Shown piece after piece: positions 14,701 through 24,162 of a DNA stretch of 64,000 nt. Position 1 is the stretch's first letter, and every line of letters starts with the position of its first letter. The notes beneath the pieces are model-generated. The model made no database searches and was not told where the DNA came from. It was given only the letters and a program-made list of their open reading frames with translations. Position numbers and translations under genes: made by a program. Origin of the DNA: Timema cristinae (lineage: Eukaryota; Arthropoda; Insecta; Phasmatodea; Timematidae); the NCBI GenBank assembly GCA_039000515.1, contig JBCFYV010000012.1, positions 117,353,849 to 117,417,848 on the forward strand, in the 5' to 3' direction.

Positions 14701-17234
14701 TTAACTCACCAACCATTCACTAATAATGTGATGAAATAGATAATGTCTGGAGATAAATACTAGTGCATTAGTGATACATAGAAGTAATCCGGCGAACAGG
14801 ATTTTGGCACAGGTTTTTTGGGAAATCAACAGTAATTTGTCATTTCCAAGGGGGGAAAAGGGAATGAGTCAGATATATTTAATACAGGGTTTGAGTTATA
14901 ATAATAGGTAGATTTTAGATAAATAAACATTGATAAATATGACTAAAAGATTCCCCGTGTTGCTGCAATTCTTTACTAACACTGTAGCATGTCAATTATG
15001 TAAAATTGACATCTACACCATAAGCCTGCATAAAAGTACTAAACTATGATAATTATTATAGCGGAATACAAAGAAGAGAATTAAAGTTGACATATTTAGG
15101 AATAATATGCTTCAACATCTACTTTCTATGACTGGGTGGGCTCGGATAAAATCACTATGCTTTCAACACGTTAGAAAATAAGATATTTTAGCAACCTTGT
15201 AGACGGTTACGGGGATTGCAAGGTTAATAACCTACTAGCCAGGTATTAAGGAATATTGTGAGAGTAGCCGCTGGTACAAAAATAACTTCCTAAAAGCTGG
15301 TAAGGGGGGAGGGGGGCTTTCTTCCCTTGTCTTGGACCTCGCTAAAGGTCCGGGGGACAGTTAGGTTCGTCCATGTTGGATCAACAGGGCCAATGGGAGT
15401 GTTTTCCTGATATTAAATAAATAGTATCAGTTGAGTTGATTAGGAGACTTGTTACTCTGGTCTCACCGGACTTAGGCTAAGGACGCTCCCGGGTCAAATC
15501 TGGGGTGTCATGTTTTTCGTAAATCATTTACCGACATCTTGCGTTAGCCGCTCGGTTAGTTGCCGCGAATCTGATTATTGTAATAAAAAAGAATCAAGTG
15601 TGATAGCTAATAGTAGCTATATTACACCATGGCTAGAGCACTTGATATTGTGAATTTATCTTAAAACTGTCGACAGCCACTCTCACACTAACCAAGACAC
15701 GTGACGTGTATCAAGTGAAATACGAAAAACCAACCAATATAATAAATAGTGATTTAAATATATGGTTTTGTTAATTAATTTAACACACTAGCTAAAGAAT
15801 TGGTGCAAAGGGATACTAAATAATAATTTAAATAAATGAAGTTTTATTATTTTAACCAACAACGCCGCCACTATACGATCACAACAAACTATAGGTCGAA
15901 AAAAATAGACATTCATTCAGTGTCGACGTCATTTCATTTGCGAAGCCATTAAGATCATCTACAGGCTGGCCAAGAAAACGACTGTGTTTGTTAGCTGATT
16001 TCCGTTTATGCGCGTAGCAATGTTCCAAGCCAACTCTTTACGATACATGGTTGTAATCAGGAGAACAGGAATTAAGATTGAGCCTATATAAAACTATCCT
16101 TAGTTAAATAGCCCCGATACAATAGACACACATATTTTTTCTATACTAGTCTTAAGGGTTTAACAATAATATTTTGAGCACTGTGTCCTTTCGATAGATG
16201 ATATAAAATCTTTAGGATCTAATTTTGAATTAGTTGATAGTCAGTAATTGCAATATTCATCCTCCTCATCGTGGCTCCTTGGGTTAACTCCCTGATAGTC
16301 AGTACTAGAACTATTCACTTTATTCTTCCTATCACCTTCAGAAGCTGACATATCATATTGACACGTGACTGATTGTTTTACAGATGTCGTGGCTGAAGGA
16401 GGAAGGTTTCGGTGGCATCATGATCTGGTCCGTGGATATGGATGACTTCCGGGGACACTGCGGTACCGGAAAGTACCCACTCATCAACGCCATGAGGCAG
16501 GAGCTAGACGGGTACTCCGTCAAACTTGAGTACGACGGCCCATACGAGAGCTACAACCCCAACGGAAAGTACACCACTAAGAACCGTGAGTGTATTTCAA
16601 CTTTGCTCAACGAATTTCCCGTGACAAAATTAAATTAACAGCATACCTTGTTGAATATTTTTTAAAAAATAATGGGAGTACAATGTCATAGATTAAATAT
16701 TATATTGTGAGCTGGTTCTTTCTACTTGTAAAATGGCCACAACTCTGACTATCTGGGTTATTAGATGAAAATAGTTTATAGAAATCTTTCTGGAAGAATG
16801 AGTATAGCAAATATCTCTGAAATCATATTTCTCTCTAGAATAAGAAAGGAGAATGAGTTTTTTAATACTAACCAACGTTTTGCAACTATAAATAGTGATT
16901 TTAGAGAGGAAGTGTATGTGTATGTAGAAATGGCATCAAATTTAGGATCAGAAGGTATACAAGTAGCGTGGCAGGGTGAAATGTTCATTGGCGAGCAATT
17001 ATACTGAGGGAGGGGGGGGGGGTTAGGCCCCTGAAGTGGAAATATCAGAAGGTAGCCTAGTAGGGTGAACTCTTCATCGAATCTTTATTGCGGAGGGATG
17101 TGAGGAATGCCAGACCTCCACCGTGGTTCGGATTCCACGTTAAACTGTAGGTCCTTCATTTCATCTCACTATCACCCTACCATTACACATTAGCGTAAGT
17201 GCGTATAACCCGAACGGGTAGTAAGACGCGGTGC

Positions 17235-17296
<62 letters not shown>

Positions 17297-18542
17297 TTGC
17301 GGAGGGAGCACTCATCTCTAAGAAGTTCGGAAAGAGGTAGTATCCTGTCTGCCTGATCTCAAAGGCCCACTAGGCAGCACAAATGGAGCCCTTATTTTTA
17401 AGGTGAACATGTATACACTGGCACAGTTAAGGAGGGGGGGGGGGGTGTTCAGTGTTGAAACCCCCTCCCCCCCAGACCTCGCTACCCACCTTTCTCTTTC
17501 TCGTCCCTAAACCTGTTGAGATCATACATGAGGGACTCTACAAATGAAGACAGACTTAATGAGCTTTATCCATGTGGAAAAATGCCAGATTTTCCTCAGA
17601 TATGGACTAGTTCTGGCCAGGTTTGATCTTTTTCCACATGGGGATGTTTACGTTCTCAAAGAACTATATATGAAGCCAAGTAAAATTAACATAAGACTAA
17701 AGTGAATTAGTTTAAAAGTGATTTTGTGAGTTAAGAGTTAGTACAAGTTGATTATTTGAATTTTCACATTTTAGCTCATAAAATAATTTTAAAAATCAAA
17801 TTTCCAAAATACAATATATTGAAACTTGCATGTTTGTATATTTTAGCAGTATGCATAAATAAAAATGTGTTCATAAAAATTAATAGTCATAGCATTTGTA
17901 TTTTGCAGTACTTAAATTTTTAAATTTCCCCGCAGGAAAAACCAATGGACCCCACTTAGTTGTTCAGTGAAACTAAATTCCCTCCACTGCGCCAGTGCAT
18001 GTATGACCTTTGTTCACTAAAGCTATCTCATGTGTGACCTTTGTTCACTAAAGCTATCTCATGTGTGACCTTTGTTCACTAAAGCTATCTCATGTATGAC
18101 CTTTGTTCACTAAAGCTATCTCATGTATGACCTTTGTTCACTAAAGCTATCTCATGTGTGACCTTTGTCACTAAAGCTATCTCATGTGTGACCTTTGTTC
18201 ACTAAAGCTATCTCATGTGTGACCTTTGTTCACTAAAGCTATCTCATGTGTGACCTTTGTTCACTAAAGCTATCTCATGTATGACCTTTGTTCACTAAAG
18301 CTACCTCATGTGTGTCCACAGCTAACGAAGTGTCCTGCGAGGAGGAAGAAGGTCACATCTCCTATCACAAGGATAGAGCCGACTGCACGATGTACTACAT
18401 GTGCGAAGGGGAGCGGAAGCATCATATGCCTTGTCCGGCGAACCTAGTTTTCAACCCCAACGAGAATGTCTGCGACTGGCCCGAGAACGTGGAAGGCTGC
18501 CAGCACCACACGCAGGCCCCTCCCACAGCCAAAAGGAGATAA
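1..18542 (+). CDS. Cht7: Group III chitinase (Cht7-like), 3' ten exons, 5' end outside window
   Basis: Secreted or membrane-tethered family 18 glycoside hydrolase that cuts beta-1,4 links in cuticular chitin. Ten exons (1-128, 1738-1928, 6211-6428, 8857-9011, 10627-10767, 12136-12283, 12690-12875, 13843-13965, 16384-16585, 18322-18542) join with matching phases into about 570 residues ending in TAA. Order: tail of GH18 domain 1 ([12 protein letters not shown]), a linker of about 70 residues, complete GH18 domain 2 with its four family motifs ([16 protein letters not shown] with catalytic Glu, [17 protein letters not shown]), then a six-cysteine CBM14 chitin-binding domain. Two GH18 domains followed by one C-terminal CBM14 is the architecture of insect Cht7; Cht10 carries more domains, so a group II gene is the alternative. 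Every intron is enlarged by repeats. The DxxDxDxE signature has Asn at its first position (FNGLD). Confidence 0.9.
100..1634 (+). repeat. 42-bp minisatellite seeded on an exon end and its 5' splice site, about 36 copies
   Basis: The first unit is the real exon end (from GTC at 100 to the donor at 129). The array then repeats the exon tail, the donor AG|GTGAGT and the first intron bases (TGAGTCACAGG) every 42 bp to 1634. Variation is limited to a few positions (Gtc/Gcc, aag/gag, cca/ccc, acc/act). In the chitinase frame each copy runs ATG AGG TGA, so any downstream donor would bring a stop. A second frame is open for about 430 codons only because 42 is divisible by three; that ORF is an artefact. 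Each unit also contains TGAGTCA, a perfect AP-1 consensus. Confidence 0.95.
1738..1928 (+). CDS. Cht7: Chitinase exon: inter-domain linker
   Basis: Starts after CTCTCCAG and supplies the third base of the split Arg codon. It encodes [17 protein letters not shown] and a Pro/Ala/Ile-rich linker to ...NVNTR, ending phase 1 at AGAG|GTGAGT. It matches the linker between the two catalytic domains of Cht7-type proteins. Confidence 0.85.
1912..2070 (+). repeat. Tandem duplication (99-bp offset) of an exon end with its splice donor
   Basis: CAACGTCAACACAAGAG|GTGAG with following intron bases occurs at 1912 (true exon end) and again at 2011 after a TCTTCAG that could act as acceptor. Both copies keep an intact donor. 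The second copy diverges after about 60 bp. Confidence 0.85.
2071..2289. other. Intron, nothing recognised
   Basis: AT-rich sequence without a gene, RNA or repeat that I recognise. Confidence 0.5.
2290..2450 (-). mobile_element. tRNA-derived SINE, family II, degenerate
   Basis: Minus-strand copy: a GGATTCGAACCTC B-box-like segment, followed on + by AACGCGACCACCGG, the complement of the tRNA-like 5' head seen in better copies at 13012 and 59368. Confidence 0.6.
2791..3050 (-). mobile_element. tRNA-derived SINE, family I
   Basis: About 260-bp copy in reverse orientation. On + it starts GCACCGCGTCTTACTACCCG and ends at the complement of the tRNA-like A-box end. It shares the body (TTCACAAGTTGTGATTAATA) with copies at 13324, 23740, 42076 and 45275. 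Confidence 0.85.
3503..3700 (-). mobile_element. tRNA-derived SINE, family II
   Basis: Reverse copy from the 3' end (CCGTTCGGGTTATACGC) to the tRNA-like head (GAGATTCGAACCTCGATC, then GTTAGCCAACTACGCAACCG). Very similar to the copy at 63510. Confidence 0.75.
3701..4260. other. Intron, nothing recognised
   Basis: Low-complexity T-, C- and A-rich stretches. The 140-codon ORF here lies mostly in SINE sequence and has no coding character. Confidence 0.5.
4262..4500 (-). mobile_element. 3' coding remnant of a non-LTR retrotransposon
   Basis: The minus strand encodes [20 protein letters not shown], then [10 protein letters not shown], the common C-terminal tail of RTE/Jockey-type LINE polyproteins (R-x-x-W-x-G-H-V-x-R then G-x-R-x-x-G-R-P). 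Only this tail is present. The RWxGHVMRM part is the ancestor of the 62-bp array to its right. Confidence 0.75.
4386..5615. repeat. 62-bp minisatellite derived from a LINE 3' coding end, about 20 copies
   Basis: Unit reads CATCTCAGTCTTGCTTCCTC, then CATGTACTCC and CATCCTCATTACATG. On the minus strand each unit encodes the [11 protein letters not shown] motif. 62 is not divisible by three, so three overlapping ORFs appear; none is a gene. The same unit lies in opposite orientation at 25370-25955. Confidence 0.95.
5647..5875 (-). mobile_element. SINE family II, diverged
   Basis: CGTCTTACTACCCATTAGAG at the + left side, GAAGGTTGAATTGAGGGAAG inside, and a B-box-like GGATTTGAGCCCTGATT near the right end, the family II order in reverse. 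Confidence 0.55.
6211..6428 (+). CDS. Cht7: Chitinase exon: start of GH18 domain 2
   Basis: Follows TGTGTTTTAG and enters in phase 1 (Val codon). It encodes [30 protein letters not shown] and [10 protein letters not shown]: the first beta strand and helix of the second catalytic barrel. Ends in phase 0 at CAG|GTGAGA. Confidence 0.9.
6537..6765. repeat. 42-bp minisatellite, about 5 copies
   Basis: Unit GTACAAGCGGTGGCCGTAAG then ATAGCACTGACACTCCCACA. Begins about 110 bp after the exon ending at 6428; the last copy is truncated. No exon sequence is included. Confidence 0.9.
6766..7059. other. Intron, AT-rich, nothing recognised
   Basis: No gene, repeat array or RNA seen. Confidence 0.5.
7060..8781 (-). 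pseudogene. RTE-like LINE reverse transcriptase, decayed
   Basis: Minus-strand pieces in order from high to low coordinates: 8781-8524 with [20 protein letters not shown] (fingers), 8293-7994 with [20 protein letters not shown] and EVKQGDGLS (RT core motifs), about 7914-7880 where the expected ADD active-site box reads only HDLVIFS, 7682-7416 with [20 protein letters not shown], and 7492-7226 downstream. Frames change between pieces and stops intervene, so it is inactive. The endonuclease domain and 5' part are absent. It sits in the intron between exons 6211-6428 and 8857-9011, antisense to the chitinase gene. The clade call (RTE-like) is from motif style only. Confidence 0.85.
8700..8775. 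repeat. (TA)n microsatellite
   Basis: Nearly pure alternating TA, at the 5' break of the antisense LINE fragment. Confidence 0.9.
8857..9011 (+). CDS. Cht7: Chitinase exon: catalytic motif of GH18 domain 2
   Basis: Acceptor ATTTTCAG, phase 0, donor AG|GTATTT. Encodes [18 protein letters not shown] (motif I) and [12 protein letters not shown] (motif II). The catalytic acid Glu of DWE and both preceding Asp residues are present; the first Asp of DxxDxDxE is Asn. Confidence 0.92.
9012..9949. other. Intron, diverged repeat traces only
   Basis: A B-box-like GATTCGAACCCGG near 9373 suggests an old tRNA-derived SINE on the minus strand. Otherwise nothing recognised. Confidence 0.4.
9950..10185. 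mobile_element. Fold-back element with two tRNA-like heads (family III)
   Basis: Left arm, minus strand: GGGAATCAAACTGGGGTCC and CTCTACCGCTAAGATATC. Right arm, plus strand: CCTGGATATCTCCGCGGTAG and GGACCTCGGTTTGATTC. The arms are inverted copies of a tRNA-like A-box/B-box unit about 70 bp long, separated by roughly 75 bp. Confidence 0.7.
10627..10767 (+). CDS. Cht7: Chitinase exon of GH18 domain 2
   Basis: Acceptor TGTTATCAG completes the Arg codon. Encodes [19 protein letters not shown] and [18 protein letters not shown]. Ends in phase 2 at GG|GTTAGT, a donor weaker than the others in this gene. Confidence 0.9.
10768..11464. other. Intron, nothing recognised
   Basis: AT-rich, no array and no recognisable element. 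Confidence 0.5.
11465..11990. repeat. 49-bp minisatellite, about 10 copies, decaying at one side
   Basis: Unit AGTAGCTGGGGACTATAATT then GTAGTTAGTGTGGAAGTAAA and GTGGTTAAC. Central copies are nearly identical; the right-hand copies carry small indels. It ends about 145 bp before the exon at 12136. Confidence 0.92.
12136..12283 (+). CDS. Cht7: Chitinase exon of GH18 domain 2 (MTYDFHG motif)
   Basis: Acceptor TATTCCTAG after a T-tract. Encodes [20 protein letters not shown] (motif III), then [19 protein letters not shown] and ends phase 0 at GTG|GTAAGG. Confidence 0.92.
12690..12875 (+). CDS. Cht7: Chitinase exon of GH18 domain 2
   Basis: Acceptor ATGTTTCAG, phase 0 at both ends (62 codons), donor GAG|GTAAGT. 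Encodes [30 protein letters not shown] and [12 protein letters not shown], the insertion-subdomain part of the barrel. Confidence 0.92.
13012..13255 (+). mobile_element. tRNA-derived SINE, family II
   Basis: Forward copy with an A-box-like TTCGGTGGTCGAAAGGTC, B-box GGGGTTCGAATCCC, body with AACGCGGGTACACATCCTC and 3' end GCAGGTAGTAAGAC. The best plus-strand member here, with those at 59368 and 60378. Confidence 0.8.
13324..13618 (+). mobile_element. SINE family I with 13-bp target-site duplication
   Basis: tRNA-like head TGGTGGTCTAGGGGTAAGG, B-box region, conserved body and a 3' (AAT)n tail. Flanked by TTTTAATTGAATA at 13306-13318 and again at 13618-13630, which shows insertion by target-primed reverse transcription. 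Confidence 0.92.
13843..13965 (+). CDS. Cht7: Chitinase exon of GH18 domain 2
   Basis: Acceptor ATCTTTCAG, phase 0 both ends (41 codons), donor AAG|GTGAAC. Encodes [18 protein letters not shown] and [13 protein letters not shown], the loop before the last barrel strands. Confidence 0.92.
14130..14460 (+). mobile_element. MITE family D, diverged copy
   Basis: CCCATAATGCTTTG and ACACAAACTAGAAACA match the copy at 44312 in the same orientation; TTGTGTCGCGAAACAAA follows at the expected distance. The ends are not clear. Confidence 0.6.
14461..16383. other. Intron, nothing recognised
   Basis: About 1.9 kb of AT-rich DNA. No ORF with coding character, no tandem array and no SINE seen. Confidence 0.5.
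16384..16585 (+). CDS. Cht7: Chitinase exon: end of GH18 domain 2
   Basis: Acceptor TGTTTTACAG, phase 0; encodes [20 protein letters not shown] (motif IV) and a short linker [15 protein letters not shown]. Ends phase 1 at GAACC|GTGAGT. Confidence 0.92.
17095..17296 (+). mobile_element. SINE family I, 5'-truncated, with long (TAA)n tail
   Basis: Contains the 3' half of family I (CACCGTGGTTCGGATTCCAC to GACGCGGTGC) and a tail of about 20 TAA units, the longest in the window. Confidence 0.85.
17297..17997. other. Intron, nothing recognised
   Basis: G-run near 17440 and AT-rich DNA; no feature seen. Confidence 0.5.
17998..18312. repeat. 31-bp minisatellite abutting the last chitinase exon, about 10 copies
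   Basis: Unit ATGTGTGACCTTTGTTCACT then AAAGCTATCTC, nearly identical copies, ending 10 bp before the acceptor at 18321. Each copy carries TGACCTTTG, whose complement CAAAGGTCA is a nuclear-receptor-type extended half-site. Confidence 0.95.
18322..18542 (+). CDS. Cht7: Chitinase last exon: CBM14 chitin-binding domain
   Basis: Acceptor TGTGTCCACAG completes a Pro codon. Encodes [51 protein letters not shown] and a short basic tail before TAA. Six cysteines follow the peritrophin-A/CBM14 pattern, closing the chitinase with a chitin-anchoring module. Confidence 0.93.
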
Positions 18543-21500
18543 GGATCCTCGTTTGTCGAGGGTACTTCAGGCTGAAGAAGCACTGTTGATGTGATGTGGT
18601 CGTCATCAAGGACAGAAAAGCCACGTTATTTGTCTGGGCGCATCGAGAAATATTAGAGACATTTAAAAAATGAAAAAAGACAAATTGGAAATATTTTGGT
18701 TTAAAAGTTAGAAAATGAGCTTAAATTTCAAAAAAACAAAATTTCACTTTCAGTTACAATAGTGTACAAATAAGGATTTGTTTAAGACCCAATTATTTTA
18801 GTTAAAAAATGAATAGCTGTTATATAATATATAATTCACTCGCATAGACCTAGGCAATTGCAATCACCAGAATGCTCTGCCTTCCCTCATTTAATTTCAA
18901 ACAGGCACATAGCTAAGGGAATTCCTGGGGAGTTATAGCCCTCCCCCACGCCCCCCCCCCCCCAAAGTTCCAACTAATACTACATTTAATTAAAATTAAA
19001 ATGCACCTTTTAAAGACATCATACAAAAACTAAAAAAAATATACTTTTACTGAGGGTTATGTAAACGGTCACCTGATTCAACACTCATCCAAGGTATTTT
19101 GTTTAGACTGCAGGTAATTATTTACGTATCAGGTAACGCCACGAACAATACGGCATAAACTTGTTCATTTAACAACCACAATACAACGTTTACACATGAG
19201 ATTGTTAAATGGCACGATCATTCCATTGCCTTCTCCCCTTTTTTCATCAACACCTACAAACTATTCATAGATAAGTGCCTGATTCCCAGATTATTATCTA
19301 CCTATTTTATCTGAATAAACACATAGCCTTATTATTTTCTTTAAGAAAAAAAGTACATTTACTTCAAAAACAACAAACGTTTGGCGTTTTTAATTTTGTA
19401 AATAAGAAAGAACTTTGAATTCTCGTCTTGTCGCTTGGTTACATAACCATCTAGGAACAATGAACTTTATATTGTGTACTTGAAAGAACTTTCGAACAAC
19501 ATTTAAAAAAAAATCTTTCATTATTGACAAAGTCAATGTTACATTCGTCAATTAAATCAATGTTTTGTTCGAATTGTTAAAGATGGATTAAACTGCTTTG
19601 GATTAGAGCAAGAAATTCTTCTCGAAAATTGTAGTTACTAAAATCAATCACCTTATAAATTATTTTCATATAATATAATACCAGAGCTTTGATTTTTACT
19701 AATTTACTTTTGATAAATGTTTTATTTGATGCAATGCTATGGGGTTTACAGCCCTCATAGCATTTTTTTTACTTTTTTTCAAGGCTATAACAAATAAATT
19801 ACAGTTTTTCACATATTGTTGTGGTTTCAAAAATGTTGTGTGAGTCAGTATAATATGTGACATTAGTGAATTGATTATCCTGAGGGAATCCAAACACGAC
19901 TCAATATTGTTAGGGGGAGGGGGGGTTAGTAATTTTTTTTAAAAAGTACCATGGTAATATTTTTAAATATTTGTAAATATTGATTATGTTTGATTTGTTT
20001 TTTCGTGGTATTGAAATGCTCATTTTTGCACTATAAAACAATAAAACGGTGAAAATGATTTAAATAAATCTAACAAACTTTTAAAAATATATCTTAAAGA
20101 TCCGACATGGAATTTTTGGTCCAGAAATCCTGTTGCTAGAAGGAGTTGTTGCTTGGGATTTGACTTTATTATACGTGAAGTGTACAAAGTATTTTAATGA
20201 TAATATGTCAGAGAGTTAAAGAATGTTATTGTCGTGGAAAGTTTAGTGAAAGTATCAAATAAATTGAAAGTAATAGTGATTATTAATATAGCTATTAATA
20301 TAACGAATTATGTCTTAAAATATGATTTTTCTACGAATTTTTAATATTAAAATATTTTACTTTTCAATTACGAGCAATTAAATAGGCCTACCACTATTAA
20401 GTAATGAAATAATCTGCGTTAATTTGAAACATGGATTATATCGTTTAACACATTTTATTATCTAGTGAAAGTTTTCATGTGTTTAAAAAATTTAATTTTG
20501 ACATTGTAGGCTACATTTAAATAATATTTCTTCTATAACCTATTTAAATTCCTAATAAGTAGATTTTTAAAATGTATATTCAAATAACTTAACAAAGTCT
20601 ATTATGAGAGTTTAACACTTTTTAATACAATACAACAACTAGTTCACTTATCTCTCACAAGAGTGCTGTAAGGTGTCTTTTCACAGTAAATTTAGCTTTA
20701 TCTAAGAGTTTAAAAGATACTTTAAAACCGTTTCAAGGTCATCCTAAAAATACGTTTTGTCAATTTGCCAGGCAGGTGGGAATTGTCTTCGCTTGTCAAA
20801 GTGACATATGTTTTCGAGGCGAATAAATACGAAATTGTGTTGATTTTTCTTAGTATCTTTTCAACTGTCAGAAGAAGCCAAATTTACTGTGTACCAAAAA
20901 TATTGTCTAGAAGTTCTACCATAATAGGAATCCAAGTTTCGGAGAAATTAATAACTTTTGAAAATTTTAAATATTGTGCATGGTCAGTTCTCTCTTACTT
21001 TAACTTGTTAATTTAATAACTTATTTAATCCATGATTTTAATTGGCTTAAAGAGTCGACTTATTTAAACGTGGAATATGTTTACTATTTGTGGTTTATCT
21101 CTTGATTGATGTCATGTTCTATTGTTGAAGTTATATAACAAAGTTAAGTTAATCTTTGTTCAAAAATATAAAAGTAAATAGTATAGTGACGCAAATTATT
21201 TCCCACCTGTATTTTAATAGTTCTTTAAGTGTAAATAATGTAATAATTGCTCATTTTTTAATTATTGAACTTGGCATCAGAATATTAAACTGTCCATGTT
21301 GTTAAAATTAAAATCGTAAAAGCTTCATGATAAATAGTACCTTTAATCAAGGAAAGACGACATTATGGATTTTGCAAGAAAAAAATTACAATAAAAGCTA
21401 TTTTTTAATGTGAAATTTTATTTTTAAAAAATATTATTTTGTGCTTGCATTCAAGTGGGAACATCAATTTAAGCGCTTATAAGTGTAAATAAAGGAGAAA

Positions 21501-21895
21501 CGCTATTTTTTATCATATTATTTGATTGTTGTAAGCGCAATTGTTATAATTAGGGTTGAAGGACTGATTTGACGCGCCAATTAGTTGGAAAGAGACATAA
21601 GCTAACGGTAAGTTAAGTATATCTTATTTTCGTTGCAGATTTTATATTCGCCCGTGTTTACTTTAATTTTTTTTTAACAAAGTAGTCTCATAGTTTGTTT
21701 AAATTTTGCCAGTGCATGGCGGCATAGGGAAAGAGTTGTGTTCAAATGCCATGATGATTAAAAAAAACAGATATTCAAGAATTGTTGAGATCACTTTGAG
21801 CAAAAAATTAAACGAAGCATTGCTTCTAAAGTAATATTTAATTAATTTCAAACAAAATTAACATTTTGATATTTAACTGCCTTCTGATTCAACTT
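18543..21895. other. Chitinase 3' flank and AT-rich intergenic DNA
   Basis: The 3' UTR must begin at 18543. No AATAAA close behind the stop is convincing; the first clear one is near 19313. The rest is AT-rich with poly-C and poly-G runs (18950, 19915) and no recognisable gene or array. Confidence 0.5.
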
Positions 21896-22240
21896 ATGGT
21901 GACGATGTAAGGAACGCGAGAAAAGGTAAAAATTTCTGCAGTTTTTTTATGGCAAAACTTTTTTTTTGTCAAAATAAATTAAATATTTCTCCCGTAGAAA
22001 CAAAGAGTATAATTTTCTTCCCATGTTGACCTTAACAGTTGTTAAATACCTCTGAAGAGTGTCCTGACATTTAATGACAACTTTTTCTCTTAATTTAAAA
22101 AGTTTCTCATCTAATGCCGTTGACATATATTCAAGAAGTGTTGTTATTTTACTTTGTGATGCAGCAATATTTATTTATCTTAACAAACAAAAAGTTTTGC
22201 TCTAAAAATTGCAAAAACACCTTTTCCAGCATCACATACA
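21896..22240. mobile_element. MITE family A, complete copy
   Basis: Inverted-repeat element: left ACGCGAGAAAAGG and TTTCTGCAG, right TTGCAAAAACACCTTTTCC. The centre shares GTCCTGACATTTAATGACAA and AAAAAGTTTCTCATCTAATG with the copy at 47165 and less closely with 34171. Confidence 0.8.
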
Positions 22241-23739
22241 TCCTGACCTTTAAAAAGAAGAATATTTAGACAGTTATTGTAATTTTAGATATGTTTATCT
22301 TAAACTGTAAAACTTATCATTATTAATCATACTATTTTATATTTTACGCGTTACAACAAAAAAAAGTTTTTTTAAATATCTATTTAGCATTGCAGCAATT
22401 ATTTCGCATTCTTTTGTATATTGACATAAAAGGTTATACGTGTGATGTTGTAAGATAAAGTTTATGGATTTGTATTATAATATGGATCTTACAAAATGAT
22501 ATTTTATTTCATACTTAAGTCGAACCGCTTTGAATTAAATACTTAGAGCAGTTGTTTAAAGACAAATTAACAATCAAGGAGTTCAAATTTAGTCCTTCGA
22601 CCGAAGTTATGATTAATCGTATAAACCTGTGTAATATAAATGGAAAATATATTGTTAAATGAAATGACTTTAATGAAACACATTGTTGTGCCTTAGAGGT
22701 AGACAATTATTGAAGCTAGCATTTTCACCGTTTTATAGTAATTAAAAATAAAGAATTATCCCCACCATATTTGTTTACTCGTGTAGATGGGTCAGTCTAA
22801 TTTTGGCCTTTTCTGTCAGTTCAAAATATACTAAAATATTTTTTTACCTTATTCATTCGTATGTCAGATATGTTTTGTTGGTTTAATAAGAGAAGTTAAT
22901 TTACATCACATTGTTAAAGTGTCAAGGCATACTTTTGAAAATACACATTAAACTTTTTTTTTAAATCTTGAACCACCTGAAAAAGGATGGAGTTACCGTA
23001 AATGGACTATACTAAATACCTTTAATATTTAAATAGGGTTAAAAATACATTTAATAACAGTTTAAGAAAAATTAAAACTTTAAAAAAAAAATGGCCATAT
23101 TTGTTGCTTTCCTATGATTAATAATGAAAACAATATTATTGTACATTCTCTCAAATATTCAGAGAAATGTGAGCTATAGCTGTTTACCTTTAAGGCATCA
23201 TTATCTTTAATGATTGAAACATAAATAAATATATAATGTATGAGTTGACGATGTATTGGACAGACATTTGTAAATATTAAATAAAAATACATGTGAAAAC
23301 AATTTAGTATGACATTTTCAATGTACTCCTTCCTAATTAATTAGGTATTCAATGAAAAAATTAAATATTTGTTTCTGTCATACACTTTAGTAAGAGACTA
23401 CGCTAATCTTCCTTTTACTTAAGGGTGTTGAAGTCTCGGAACTTTTGACATAAATTGAACTATGGGCTCCAACTAACAGAAAATGGCTGTGCTATAATTT
23501 CAAAAAGTTTTTTTTCTTCTTTTTTAAAAAAATGTGTTCAAATTGACGTTTTAATTAAAGGAATTACATTAGTAGATATCTCAGAGACTATTAATTTTAA
23601 GTAGAGGATATTTTGTAATTGTCATAATTACTTGCTATAGATGATCTGGTAAAGATTACAATATGAGTGCCTTATTACTTTATAAAATATTTAATATTTA
23701 TTATTACATTTAAAAATTAAATTTTTATTTAGCTCTTTG
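22241..23739. other. AT-rich intergenic DNA, nothing recognised
   Basis: Short ORFs are chance openings in AT-rich DNA. Confidence 0.5.
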
Positions 23740-24017
23740 TATTATTATTATTATTATCATTAGCACCGCGTCTTACTAACCATTCGGGTTATACACACTT
23801 ACGCTAATGTGTAATGGTAGGGTGATTGTGAGATGAAATGAAGGACCTACAGTTTAACGTGGAATCCGAACCACGGTGGAGGCCTGGCATTCCTCACATT
23901 CACAAGTTGTGATTAATACACATCTTGTCAGAGGTGAAGGAAGGGTTTGGTAATCAGATAAATCTGTGCCGGGACCAAGGATTGAACCCCGGCCGCCAGC
24001 ATAGAAGTCCGACACCT
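23740..24017 (-). mobile_element. SINE family I with target-site duplication
   Basis: Full-length reverse copy with its (AAT)n tail at the left. AGCTCTTTGTA occurs on both sides (near 23731 and 24017), a target-site duplication. Confidence 0.9.
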
Positions 24018-24162
24018 TAAGCTCTTTGTAATAATTTGTTTTCTTTTGTTCTTACCATTTTAAATTTTTTAATGCATTTCAAATCTATGGTGAATCAGTT
24101 CAGAGTCGTTAGGTACTTGATTTTTTGCCTCTACGAGAAAGTCTTTTTTTAATACCTACTTT

